Below, piece after piece: positions 46,946 through 58,942 of a stretch of 64,000 nt of DNA. The stretch's first letter is position 1, and each line of letters begins with the position of its first letter. The position numbers and the translations under genes were made by a program. Origin of the DNA: Sipunculus nudus (taxonomy: Eukaryota; Annelida; Sipuncula; Golfingiida; Sipunculidae); assembly GCA_026874595.1 (NCBI GenBank), contig CM049313.1, positions 27,030,008 through 27,094,007 on the forward strand. The letters run 5' to 3'. The notes under the pieces are model-generated. The model ran no database searches. It had not been told where the DNA came from and saw only the letters and a program-made list of their open reading frames with translations.

Positions 46946-47774
46946 AGCTCAGCTGACTATAAGTCATCTTGAGCTAGTGCTATAATTGTGGTCCATTGTC
47001 CGTCGTCCCTCCGTCCATCCGTTAGACTGGCAAGTTTTAAAACCGTTGGACCTACCAATCCAAAATTCCGCATGCTGTTAGATGTCCCCAATATCTCCTA
47101 CCAAACTGAAAACTGGGTCACTGCGACTTTGTTCCTTCAAGAAATTAAAGAAAAACCTATTATTACACTTCAGGACTGCCTTATATCAAAACCACTTATC
47201 TGCTTTTTTCTTCATATTAACCAGAAGTATTGTCTTATTTAGTTCCTATGTACATGCCAGATTTTAAGTCCGTTAAGTATAATCTCTTAAAGTTATGGGC
47301 CCGAACATAATGGACTTTGTAAAAAACAGGAAAAATATTTACTCACTTAACATGAAAAGCTAGAGATTTTTTGTCCAAGTATATAACTTTGTTTAATTAA
47401 GTTTTAATTGTATACCCAAAATTAGATCTGAATTTTGTAAATTTTTTAAGTTATAAGCATAAACATAAAATCATTTCCTTAAACTTTGCCCAAGTTTGAC
47501 CATGGCAGGTTTTTTTCCTGTGAGAAGAGTTGATTTAATTTTCACAGCATGTAAACATAAGTATTTTATATGTTTAAATCTGAAATTTGAAAATAAAAGC
47601 TTGAAAATTAGGCTAGTTATTGAATTTCTTCTTAAGGCTCTATTTAGTCACTTGCATTGTCCAGATGCAGGCAGCCCCCTCCTGGTCACTGGAAGTCAGC
47701 TATGCCAGGGTTCCTGATTAGTTACAGTCATTAAGTTTCCCTTCTGTGACAGGTGTACTATAATTCTCATATCA

Positions 47775-48899
47775 CCCCCCCCCCCCCAACCCACACACCC
47801 TGGCAACCCTACCCAACAAGTGTTATGCAGTAATTGATATTGTTTGCACTGTATTTCCTTAATTGTAATGCTGTTTCCAATATACAAAACTTTCCTTGAA
47901 AAAGTAATTCAAGGAGTAATCCAGAAGATGCCATGTTGAGTTAATGAAGCCTTTTTAAAGAAATCAAATGTTCTTTTAAATGATTTTTACAAATTAAAAT
48001 ATAATTAAATCCATCAGTATACATAAATTTATTAAATATGAAGCAAATTATGGATAAATAAAGGCAGAAGTTAAAATTGTGAAATCTGAATCAAGTATTA
48101 TTTCTTTTATATTTATTGTTTGCAAATTTGGTAAAAAAAATATACTTGTGTATGCATGTTGTGGTGTTATTGAGGTTTATGATGGTGCAATTTAGAATTA
48201 TGAATCTAATTAAAAAATTTGATTGATAAAAAATGAGGATCTAATACAAAAATTATTAATTATTTTCCTGTCTCAGCAGAATTGGAAATCAGGCTTTGTT
48301 TGCTCTGTATGTATATGCAGAAGTGTTGTAATCCCACCATGCCCCCCCCCCCCCCCCCCCCATCCTCTGCTACCATTGATTTATTTGCACCTCTGCACTG
48401 GGACATTGGTTTTTATTGCAAATGTGTAAAATTTATTTGATTTACAAAATAATTGGATTAGAAAAAAATTAAGTTCTAATTGAAACACATTCTTGCCTCA
48501 GGAGAATAGAACATAAAGTGATCATCTCTGTCTGTCCATCATCTCTTCATTATCATTAAATACATATTAATTATAAATTTTTCCTAAAGCACTGTTAAAA
48601 TAACTTTCATATGTTGTATGTGTATGGATTTAAGCTATTAAAGTCTGAAATATGAAAGCAGCTTATCTATTCAGTTGTGTAATATTGCAGATGTTAAACT
48701 TTAAAACAATTTGATATAATAAAAATAAGAAATAATTGAAACTTTATATATTATCAGCTTTGTTTGTCTACCAGTCTGTGAGTCTTTTTTGAATAATAAT
48801 TTTTTAAATATTTAAGAATTAAATGAAAATCCTATATATATACACTATAATAATACAGAGATGTTGTAACTCCCATCATTCCACACCCCCCCCCCCCCC
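47775..48899. repeat. Three poly(C) tracts inside family A
   Basis: Runs of 13 C at 47775-47787, 20 C at 48342-48361 and 14 C at 48886-48899. The last two sit in a recurring context (GTTGTAACTCCCATCATTCC, then C's). Equivalent tracts occur in other family A copies at 40226-40245 (20), 56047-56060 (14), and 57989-58000 (12). Confidence 0.9.
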
Positions 48900-48978
48900 A
48901 ATCACCACCACCACAAAGTCCTTGCATCTGTGGACTGAGGGCATTAGTTACATTTCAACTGTACATGTTTTATAAAAT

Positions 48979-48980
<2 letters not shown>

Positions 48981-49037
<57 letters not shown>
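48981..49037. repeat. (AT)n microsatellite
   Basis: About 28 AT dinucleotides in an unbroken run, followed by ATTTATTAATATATATTAT. It lies within the family A copy. Confidence 0.97.
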
Positions 49038-49041
<4 letters not shown>

Positions 49042-49356
49042 TAATATATATTATAAAAAAATAGATCCAATTAAACTACTGAACTGTCAACAATTTATCA
49101 AAAAGCCAACCAATGATCATGGTAATAATATACATCTTGTGTTCAAATTGCTTCAATTTTAACATTATGAAATGCATGGTTTGGTCACAAAATAACATTT
49201 GCAACAATTTCTTACTCATCAATACAAACCAATCATGTCAACCAGCCATGGCCTATATTACCTTTTCCTCTTAGACTTTATCTCCATTTGATATTATTTT
49301 AGATTTTTACCTTCAAGATCAACTTCAGCTGAGCACAGTGACCCATGAGTCCCTTG

Positions 49357-51054
49357 TTTTTCTTTTAACTGACCAGTCAATAAAGTGTTCATTATCCCCT
49401 TGTTGACTGACATGTTTCAGTAATACCATGCATGTGCCACCCCTTGATGGTCAGTTGTAACAATTAATTTAAGGGTTACTTAATTCACTTTTCAAGTGCA
49501 TTTCAATATTTTATGAGAGAAATTAGGTAAATACATTCAAACTAAATTATTCTTTCTATCCTTGTTGGTCTTTAATCAGTTCAAAATATGCCCAATGTGG
49601 CGGATTGAGACTCGTCACACTTGCACAAACTAATGAATCAAATCTACTTTTGACAATCTTCAAGCATTTAAGCAGTTGGTCGAGTATGATATTATTTTGC
49701 TTCAGACTGTTTTTTATATTCATACAGTCATTTAACTTGATATAAGTATTTCTAATGTTACTTTACCTAGTAAGAAACATCAATAATGACATTGTTTCAC
49801 AGCACAAAATGTAATCTGATGTAGCTGACCCTGGGACTCCAACACACTATACAAATAATATCTGACAATTGAACCCTGACTTTATATGTAATGATACTGT
49901 TGTTATTCCTTATTTGTAAGCATTGTTTTTAAAATGTATGATTTATCTTTATGTGTAAATGGTTGATCTAGTTTAAAAACCACCTTAGTACTACAGAGAC
50001 CTTGGTTGTAGTCTTTTACTGAAGGGAGACAGGATACTTAAATTCAATAGGTACCAGGTGATTGGGACGCCTCTAAACTCTGGGTGTGACTCAATTATGG
50101 ACATTTCCAAAAACAAAACTTTAATGGCTATTCCCCATGGGGATCCTAAATTCAAGGTGCGACTTGTAATAAGGATGTGATTTCTGCAAGGAATTTTATG
50201 GTAGTGTTACACAAAGTGTACCATCATATAAATACAAAAATAAATACAAATTCTACCTTACACATGTTTTTGGCTGTTACAGTAGTTACATTAGTAAAAA
50301 TAAAAAATTTATAGAACACCAAGGTCTACTGAATTTGGCACTTTTTAAAGCCCTGTTATTTATTCATTAATACACTGTAAAGTGTTGATATGTTAGTTGT
50401 TGGTTAGCTGAGCATAATGACCCATATGGCTTTCCATTATCCTCCAATTAGATGGTACCAGGACATATAAGTTTCAGAAACTTGATGATTTAATCTACAA
50501 TCTAAAGCTGGATGAATTATGAAGAAAAAATCTAAAAAAAAAGCCTTATATATCCAACTATTGGGATTAACAATTTAGATATACAGATTAAAGGGGTGTT
50601 TCCATGTCACGTATATGCATATATATGCATGAAAAATCTCTCATATGATTTTCTTACTGGTGTGTTTCCCTGTGTCTGTCAGTGTTTATGCATATATGCA
50701 TGAAAATCAACACAGGAGCAATCAGATACGCCTATACGTGCACATGGAAACACTTTCAAGCATATATACCCACATACGCTTATGCGTGCACATGAAAACA
50801 CACCTTTTTCACGCATATACCCATTTGGCATTCAGATGATAAAATTCCTTTTGTAATTGTCTTCCTACTCAGCTGAGCGTCATGACCCCTTGTTCACTTG
50901 TTAATAACAACTTTAAGAAAAACTAATAGAAAAAGGAATTTGATAGTTGATGAGTAACAAGGAATTACCTTGCAATTACTGATGTTGTAAGGATCTTGTA
51001 TGGATGGATGAAAATGTTTTCCAAATAACACCATGCAGTCACCTATGGTATTTT
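49357..51054. other. AT-rich spacer with family A 3'-end scraps and an inverted repeat
   Basis: Mostly plain AT-rich DNA. Family A 3'-terminal scraps appear near 50405 (TTAGCTGAGCATAATGACCC) and 50870 (CAGCTGAGCGTCATGACCCC). Between them, GTGTTTCCATGTCACGTAT (50596-50614) is nearly the inverse of ATACGTGCACATGGAAACAC (50734-50753), with TATGCATATATGCATGAAAA repeated in between. This could be the stem of a small palindromic element. Confidence 0.5.
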
Positions 51055-52900
51055 CAGCTCAATGACTATATCTGAGCTATAGTCATGGTCTGTTGTCCAA
51101 CCTGCTGGCCAGCCGTCTGTGCTTAAACAAGGCACGTTTTAAAACCATTGGACATACAAATAAAAAATTTTGCATACAGTTTAGATTTCCCCAAAATCTC
51201 CTACCATATCGAAAATTGGGTCACTAAGACTTTGTTCCTTTGAGATATTAAGGAAAAACCTTCATTTTCCATTAAAAACCCATTGTTACACTTCAAAACT
51301 GCCTAATATCAAAACCACTGATCTGTTTTTGATCATATTTAGTAGGCATATTCTTCCATACATTTCCTATGTACGTACCAAAATTAAGGTCAGTATTTTG
51401 TAATTGTATCTGCCAAAATGAAGTTTTGCGGATACTATGTTTTTGACCGGGTTCCGCCGCCGCGTTCGTTTCCTTGGAACTCCTCTGAGACTACTAGCCA
51501 GATTTTTCCGAAACTTACACCAATTATCGGGTCACATGTGAACTGGTGCCTAACCAATTGGCCTTGACCTCTGAACTTTCCTCTCTGCCCAGCGTCCATT
51601 TGTGCGTCTGTTTCCACACATAAACCCAAATGACTCGGGAACCGTTTGACCGATCAGGAAAGATTTTTTACACAAATGTAGTCCTTGGATAGCTTTATAA
51701 CATACACAAAAAAAGGGTGGCGGCACCTGCAACCATTTTTGCACAGTGTCCATCTGTTCATCTGCCTTGGGTTAAAATCACTCATATCTCTGCAGTGGTT
51801 TGACTAATCCACCTGAAATTCTGCATGCAAATACATCGTAGATAGCTTTCTTGATTTTCTGACAGGTGGCGCCACCTACATTCAGGTTCAAGCTGCAGAC
51901 ATCCAAGCTCATATCTCCAGAACCTTTCGACCAAGCAGGAAAAAAATTTTACACAAATGTAGCCCTTGGATAGCTTTATAACATACACAAAAATAATGGC
52001 GCCACCTGCAGCCATTTTTGCACAGCGTCCATCTGTTTGTTTGCCTTGGGTTAAAATCACTCATATCTCTGCAGTGGTTTGACCAAATTACCTGTAATTC
52101 GGCATGCGTATACATCCTGGATAGCATTCTTGATTTTATGACAGGTGGGACCAGCTTCATTCACATTCACGCTGCAGACATTAATGCTTATATCTCCAGA
52201 CTCGTTTGGCCAATCAGGAAAAAAAAATTACACAAATGTAGCCCTTGGATAGCTTTATAACATACACAAGAATGGTGGCTCCACCTGCAGCCATTTTTGC
52301 AGAGCGTCCATCTGTTTGTCTGCTGTGGGATAAAATCACTCATATCTTTGCAGTGGTTTGACGTTTCAACCTGAATTTTTTCATGTGTATACATCTTGGA
52401 TAGTTGCTCGTTCAAATAAAAGGTGGCGCCACCTACAATCATGTTTACATGGCAGACATCCATTCTTATATTTAACACATGTAACTCTATTTCCCCTTGC
52501 CTATCAATCCATGCCTCACTTAACCCCTCCTACTCTAATTTTGGCAGATACACATAGTTGCTTGTCAACTACCCGTATTCTAGTTTGTTGAAGTAATGGG
52601 CCAGAACATAATGCACCTTGTAAAAAATTAGGAAATATATTTACTCACTTAACATAAGAATTGCTGAAGCTAGAGACTTTTTTTCAGGGACATAACTTCA
52701 TTTAATCAAGATTTAGTTGTATACCAAAAATTAGATCTGAATATTACAAATTTTATATGTAATTAGCATAAATATAAAATTAGTACCTTAAATTTTGCCA
52801 AGCTTTGCCAGCTTCCTTTATTTCAGTTAATAAAATTAAACATGCCCAACTCCAGTTTGCTCCTTGTATATCATATTGGGTGTTTTGATCCTTGGGTTAT
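51055..52900 (+). mobile_element. Family A, 5' part hosting family C
   Basis: Starts TTTTCAGCTCAATGACTATA near 51055 and follows the family through GGTCAGTATTTTGTAA. Family C interrupts at 51406-52584, after which family A resumes (TTGAAGTAATGGGCCAGAAC) until family D begins at 52905. The copy at 55276 shows the same place uninterrupted (CATTGTTTTGAAGTTGAGGGCC, 22 nt). No 3' end found. Confidence 0.8.
51406..52584 (+). mobile_element. Family C element inserted in family A
   Basis: 5' end GTATCTGCCAAAATGAAG at 51406 after GTAATT; 3' end TTTTGGCAGATACACATAGT, TGCTTGTCAACTACCCGTAT, TCTAG at 52583. The 3' stem is TAGTTG/CAACTA here but TAGTC/GACTA in the copy near 38040: a paired C-to-T and G-to-A change that preserves pairing. 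GGTGGCGCCACC sites at 51866 and 52422. Confidence 0.88.
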
Positions 52901-52904
52901 TTTT

Positions 52905-55066
52905 ATGCCCCCGCCACAAAGTGGCCGGGGCATATAGTTTTACCCATGTCCGTCATTCCGTCCTTCCATCATTCCGAAATCAAACAGCTGTACAGACTTT
53001 TTTTCAAAATGCCTGCTGATACAGGCTCATTTTTGGTGTGTGGGCAGATAATGACAAGTTACAGATTGAGTTCATGTTTTGTCCCAGTTGACCTACTTTT
53101 GACAGTTTGACTGCTCCTAAACTAAGAAAATTTCATGAAAAATAGAAATTTTCATGACAAATACACATGTACGGACTTTTTTTTCACAATACCTGCAATT
53201 ATTGGCCTGATTTTTGGTGTGTTGGCAGATTATGACCAGTTACAGATTGAGTTCGTGTTTTGTCCCAGTTGACCTAATTTTGACCGTTTGACGGTGCCTT
53301 AACATAGAAAATTTCATGAAAAATATAAATTTTCATGACAAGTGCACATGTACGGACTTTTTTCGCAGTGCCTGCAGATACGGGCCTGATTTTTGGTGTG
53401 TGGGCAGATAATGACCAGTTACAGATCAAGTTCATTTTTGTCCCAGTTGACCTACTTTTGACCGTTTGACTGCCCCTGAACATAGAAAGTTTCATGAAAA
53501 TAGAAATTTCATAACAAATGCATATGTATGGACTTTTTTTCAGCAATGCCTGCAGATACCGCCCTGATTTTTTATGTGTGGGCAGATAATGACCAGTTAC
53601 AGATCGAGTTTGCGATTCGTCCCAGTTGATCTACTTTTGATTGTTTTACGGCTCCTAAACATAGAAAATTTCATGAAAAATAGAAATTTTCATGACAAAT
53701 GTACATGACAGCCTTTTTTAGCCCTCAGCTCATAGGCTGATGGGCTATTGTTGTCACCCAAGCTGTCCATCTGTCCGTCTGTCTGTCCGGCGTCCGTCCG
53801 TCCCGTGTCCGTTTACTTTTACCTTGTGAGCGGGCTACCTCTAAAAAGATTCACTGTTTTGAATTTTTTATTTCATCAGTGAAGATGTATATTGATAAAA
53901 TTTCGGTCAAGTTCGAAGATGGGTGACCTTGACCCATTTTTCTACATTTTAGAGCTGATTATAGAAAAACACTCAGAAGATTATATCTCAGGAACCATTG
54001 TGTGGATTTTCACAAAACTTACTATGATCATTGGGACTGATGGTCTGTACATGTTGCACAATTTTGGTGGCGCCACCTGCAATTTCCGAATTTTTTATCA
54101 ATTTTTATCGGATTTTCCAATTTTGGCCTTGTGAGCGGGATATCTCTAAAAGGATTCACCGTTGGAACTTTATTTCATCAGTGAAGATGTGTATCAACAA
54201 AATCTTTGTCAAGTGCAAAAATGGGTTACCTTGACGTATTTTTCTTTGTTTAAGAGCTGATTATACAAAAACACTCAGAAGCTTATATATCAGGAACCAT
54301 TGTGTGGATTTTCACAAAACTTACTATGATCATTTGGAATGATGGTGTGTACGTGCTGCACAATTTTGGTGGCACCACCAACAATTTCTGATTTTTTTAA
54401 TGAATTTTTATATGATTTTTCAATTTTGGCCTTTTGTTCAGGATATCTCCAAAGGTGTTCAACACAGGAACTTCATTTCTTCAGTGCTACTGCATGATAT
54501 TTACAAAATCTTGGTCAAATTCAAAGAAGGGTGATCTTGACCTACTTTTCAAGGTCACAGACCTTAGTATAGAAAAAAACTTAGGAGCTTAATTCTCAGG
54601 AAGCATTTGGTGGATTGTTATGAAACATGGTACATACCTCTCCAATTTAAATTTATAACTGATTATCAGCTTTTGCTAATATTGTAGTTTCGCAATGCAA
54701 TGCTTACAGATACTGGCCTATTGTTTGGTCTGTGGGCGCATAATGACCAGTTACAGATCAAGTTCATGTTTCATCCCAGTTGACCTATTTTTGACCATAT
54801 GACAGATCCTGAACATTGAAAATTTCATGAAAGACAAATTTTTATGAAAAATGCACTATATGGACTTTTTTTCACAGTGCCTACAGATACTGGCCTGATT
54901 TTAGGTGTGTTGCTTGATAATGGCCCGTTACAGATTGAGTTTGCATTTTGCCCTTGTTGACCTACTTTTGACCATACGACACCTCCTGAACTTAAAAAAT
55001 TTTACAAAATTTAACAAAAATTTGCTCCAGGCGGGGGCATTTGTGTCGTTCTGACACATCTGGTTT
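52905..55066 (+). mobile_element. Family D element, complete, hosting family E
   Basis: 5' end TTTTT then ATGCCCCCGCCACAAAGTGG at 52905; 3' end GGCGGGGGCAT (55030-55040), hairpin TGTGTC-GTTCT-GACACA (55042-55058), TCTGG, then TTT. ATGCCCCCGCC and GGCGGGGGCAT are perfect 11-bp inverted repeats. After a GTCCGTC tract the body is ~180-bp units with ATGACCAGTTACAGATTGAG near 53050, 53234, 53413, 53591, 54742 and 54923. Family E lies inside between the fourth and fifth units. Confidence 0.88.
53720..54680 (+). mobile_element. Family E element, 3' end unclear, nested in family D
   Basis: 5' end TTTTTT then AGCCCTCAGCTCATAGGCTG at 53720, followed by a strong GTCCGTC tract and about three units of 250-310 bp opening GTGAGCGGGATATCTCTAAA (near 53826, 54132 and, eroded, 54430). 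GGTGGCGCCACC at 54066-54077. The expected inverted 3' end (GAGCTGAGGGCT) is not seen, so the right border is approximate. Confidence 0.72.
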
Positions 55067-55275
55067 ACACATGTATTAGTTTCATAGCTGATTTTACTTT
55101 TCATTTTTATTCTGATACATGTTTAAATAAAATATTCAAATGTGATAAAAAAAATAAGACCTTAGACATGTTCTCATAATGATGTCTATAATATTAATAA
55201 TAGTCATAAGTGTCTTGCTGTTTAGTGTGTAGACAGTGATGTGACAGTATCCAAAGGTGAATATAATAGTTTTTT
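55067..55275. other. AT-rich spacer
   Basis: Between family D and family A; nothing recognised. It may be the continuation of the family A copy that family D interrupts, but landmarks are too weak to say. Confidence 0.4.
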
Positions 55276-57077
55276 AGCTCAGCTGACTGTAAGTCATCTG
55301 AGCTATAGTCGTGGTCCATTGTCCATTGTCCGGCTGTCCATCCAGCCGTCCGGCTGTTAACAGGGCACGTTTTGAAACTGTTGGTCCTATGAATCCAAAA
55401 TTTTGCATACAGTTAGATGTACCCAAAATCTCCTACCGTACTGAAAATTGGGTCACTAGGGCTTCTTTCCTTCAAAATATTAAGGAAAAACCTTACTTGA
55501 AAAACCATACATTTTCCTTGAACATACCAAAAATTAGGTCAGTATTGCTCATTGTTTTGAAGTTGAGGGCCAAAATATAATGCAATTTTTTTAAAGATTC
55601 AGTAAATATATGTACTCACGTAACATGAGAATTTCTGAAGCTGGAGACTTTTTTTCAGGGATATAACTTTATTTAATCAAGATTCAATTGTTTACCAAAA
55701 ATTAGATCTGAATTTTGCAATTTTTTTCAGTTATTAGCATAAATAAAAAATTAATACCTTAAATTTTGTCCATCTTTATCTACGGCACGTTTTTTCCCTG
55801 TAAGCACTGTTGATTCAATTTACACAGCATATATACATAAGGAATTTATCTTTTAAAATCTGAAATTTCATAGGATTTGATTGAAAAGAGTATCTTTTAT
55901 TCAAGTTTTCATACACCTTTTCAAGTGCTGTTTACATCTAGCCCACCTAGTAGTACAGCCGTCACTTGTGTTATGTAACCCACCCCAGGCAGGTTGCCCT
56001 GGCTCAACTTGGCCACTCCTAGCAGGCTTCTCCTCTGCCCTGCACTCCCCCCCCCCCCCCAGATGGTGCATTAACTAGATGAATGTTATAATTTTCTGTA
56101 TTTGATTCATTCTTATTCTAGGCTATGCTACATTTTAGATTTTGTATTGTACCACCATGGTTACAATGATTAAAGTGCCCATTTAATTGTGTCCACAAAG
56201 TGGTGTATTGCTATGAAAGTGTGGATGTTCATCAGATAAGTAATTCCTTACTTCAGAAGAGTTAAAACTTCACCAGGTGTGAAATTGACTATTAATTCCA
56301 GTAATAAATTATAGCTGAAATTGTAATTAGCACAATTATTGTTCGCCCTCATTCAACCAACAGTGTTTATACGTTATTTGAAAAGATATCTTATTTTATC
56401 AGATTACTGAATATTTTATTTTTTGTGAATAAATTTAAGCATGTAATAAAAACTCCTATGTAGAAAACTTTTTAATAGTGATTCAAGAAATAATCTTGAA
56501 GATGCCATGTTATGGCATTATTTTCTTTTAAATTCAGCTTAAACATTTGTGATTTAAAAATAATAAAATATATGTGTATGCCTAATATGACCCAATAGCA
56601 GATACACTCTGGATAAATAATGATTGCAACTTAGAATTCTGATATTTTAACTTATATTTTCAGATTTTTTTATTATAAATTTATATAAAAAAAAATGAAT
56701 ATGATAAAAACTTTGAATGGAAAAAGTGGATATGTTAAAAAAAATAGGCTTTACTATAAACTTAAATGCATTATTCCCTTAAAAGTAAAATAAAGGTATT
56801 AGTCCATTCTGTCCACTTGTCTGTCCATCTTTAAATTCATTATATGCATCATAGTATTTCAAAACTTTTACTCTTTTTCTTCATGACAGTCTTGTCAGAG
56901 TATTAGTTTAGAAATCATATATTTAGAACTATACTATAACCAAGTAGGAGGGCCCCTTTCCTCTTAGCTTCTCATATGCTTATATATATAAAAAAACATT
57001 ACAATAGAATATTTTGCATATTTTGCATTTGCAAATATTTCAAACTTCAGCTGAGCGCTGTGACCCATGGGACCCTT
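55276..57077 (+). mobile_element. Family A, complete copy of 1.8 kb
   Basis: 5' end TTTTTT then AGCTCAGCTGACTGTAAGTC at 55276; 3' end TCAGCTGAGC (57047-57056), GCTGTGACCCATGGGACCCT, TG at 57077, then TTTT. Inverted ends are perfect over 10 bp. GTCCATTGTCCGGCTGTCC tract after the 5' end, 14-C tract at 56047. It supplies the uninterrupted version of the family C insertion site at 51406. Confidence 0.88.
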
Positions 57078-57608
57078 GTTTTATCAATTAAAGCCATAAA
57101 ACCAGGTACTAATGATCATTATTTAAATTTGCTAAATTTGTATATCCTGGATTCTCAACAGTTTTGTTTGACTGAAACTGAATAAATATGAGACACTTAA
57201 TGAACATTATAATTGTATTTGAATATGAATACAAAAATTCAATAGTTTGATCAAGAAAATTAATACAAATAGTAATACAGGTAAAAAGAAAGTAGCTGAA
57301 TGCCAGTGCAAATACTTTCAAAATGTATTCATGAATGCATACATTTTATAATATTATTTTAATGATCTTTTATTTCAATTATATTATTTAAAAAATCTTT
57401 TTTGGACGACACAGTATGTATTTTTTAATTAAAATTATATTTTGCCCAATAATTGCAATTAATTTTTAATAATAAATAGTTAAACTCTCAACTATCATTT
57501 GTGCTAGTGATACTCCTGGCTATAGGTAACCTGTAATTGTTGAATAACAGATAACTCCTTTGTAAAAAGCATGCATAATAATTGACATGACTTACAGTTG
57601 ACATTTTT
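57078..57608. other. AT-rich spacer without recognised features
   Basis: Strongly AT-rich; no gene, RNA or repeat terminus recognised between two family A copies. Confidence 0.5.
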
Positions 57609-57628
57609 ATGCCCCCGCCACAAAGTGG
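57609..57628 (+). repeat. Orphan 5' terminus of family D
   Basis: TTTTT then ATGCCCCCGCCACAAAGTGG, the exact first 20 bases of family D, followed at once by unrelated AAAAAAATTGATG. Only the terminus is present, so it is either a severely truncated insertion or the breakpoint of a deletion. Confidence 0.8.
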
Positions 57629-57639
57629 AAAAAAATTGA

Positions 57640-58938
57640 TGTAATGAAAATAAAAGGAATTAATGCAAATATTGTTATTTTTTACCTGTCTCAGCAGAAT
57701 GGGAATTAAAATGATTTGCTTTATTTCTCCAACTTTCTGCCTGTTTTAAATATTTAATAATTATGAATAATTTTTTTTTTCCTGTAAGAACTGTTGAATT
57801 AAATTTCATATCCTGTATGTATATGCAAGGGTGTTGAAACTCCCACCATCCCCTTCCCCCACCCCACTGTGTCCTTTCTCCATGGCACTGTGAACAATAG
57901 TTCTATGGCTATAGCATAATTTAATAATTAATGAAAATATATACAGAGAGATAGAGGCATTGAAACTCCCATCATAACCCTCCTTTCTCCCCCCCCCCCC
58001 AACAAGAAGTCCTTTCACCTGAGGAGTGGGGATGTTATGGCAACTATATACATATCATAAAATAGAAAAAAAAGTTTATTAAAAATTTGGATCTCATTAG
58101 ACAAATGTGTTAACTGTTGAACTGTCAACAGCTTATCAAAAAGGTAACCAATGGAAACGCATCATCAGATCTCAAAATATTATCTACAGTTTCTTCAGTC
58201 ATATCAACCATCCATGGCCTAGGTTACCCCTTGCTCCCATGCAGACATCCGCATTTCATAATATTTAGATTTTAACCTTCAAAGTGTTTAAGTACTGTTG
58301 AATGGTCAGTTCCCCTCTCCTTTTCTCTCCTTTTCTCTCTACATCCACCCCTCCGTGCGTCCCTCACTGTTTTCTTCTCCAAACCCAATCCCAGTGTCAG
58401 CCTCAGTAAACAAGAATAAGATGAATCAGATGTATTCATATTTTTATATTTTGTACAAGTATTTGTCCATGGTACCTATGTACATGCCAGAAATTATGTC
58501 AGTATTGTGTAATATGTAGACGTGGTGGGAATCAAAATAATGTACCTTGTCAAGACTGAAGTGATATCATGTCACACAGTCACAAATTCATAAATCCCCT
58601 CTTCAGTATAGTTTATCATAACATTATATCTGTCAAATTGAAATCTTATCATCATTCTACCACTGCTGAGTATACTGTCATTGTTTTCATATTTGCTCAA
58701 ATACATCGCCATTTTCAACCCCTCCCAAATAAATAAAAAATAAGCCACTATATTTTACTCCATATTTATCCATCAGTCAGGTTATTTCATATATCATTTA
58801 CTCACATATTACATTATATTCCTTTATAATAGCCCAACATGTCCATAAAATTCATAACCTTTATATAGTATCAAAATATAGATACATTTTTAGTCCATTC
58901 ACAATCAGCTGAGCCCTAAGTGAGCCATGGGTCCCTTG
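57640..58938 (+). mobile_element. Family A, 5'-truncated copy
   Basis: Shares interior landmarks with the 46946 copy (ACCTGTCTCAGCAGAATGG near 57690; ACTCCCACCATCCCC) and has the 3' end TCAGCTGAGC (58905-58914), CCTAAGTGAGCCATGGGTCC, CTTG at 58938. No 5' end. Contains the source of the 422-bp duplication. Confidence 0.8.
57841..58262 (+). repeat. 422-bp direct duplication, copy 1
   Basis: Runs from TCCCACCATCCCCTTCCCCC to CATCCGCATTTCATAAT and recurs at 61082-61505. Reading both side by side, the only difference I find is the C tract: 12 C's here (57989-58000), 14 in the second copy. Part of family A. Confidence 0.93.
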
Positions 58939-58942
58939 TTTC

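Larger units (their letters stand above)
46946..49356 (+). mobile_element. Family A, complete copy of 2.4 kb
   Basis: 5' end TTATT then AGCTCAGCTGACTATAAGTC at 46946; 3' end TTCAGCTGAGCACAGTGACC then CATGAGTCCCTTG at 49356, before TTTTT. GCTCAGCTGA and TCAGCTGAGC are perfect 10-bp inverted ends; GACCCATGAGTC is the near-palindromic 3' hairpin. The 5' part has GTCCGTCGTCCCTCCGTCC. The interior has three poly-C tracts and an (AT)n tract. No coding capacity. Confidence 0.88.

Noticed and set aside
53760-53815. GTCCGTC-rich runs as simple microsatellites
   Set aside because: They recur at a fixed place after the 5' ends of several families, so they are described as a shared element feature rather than as independent microsatellites.
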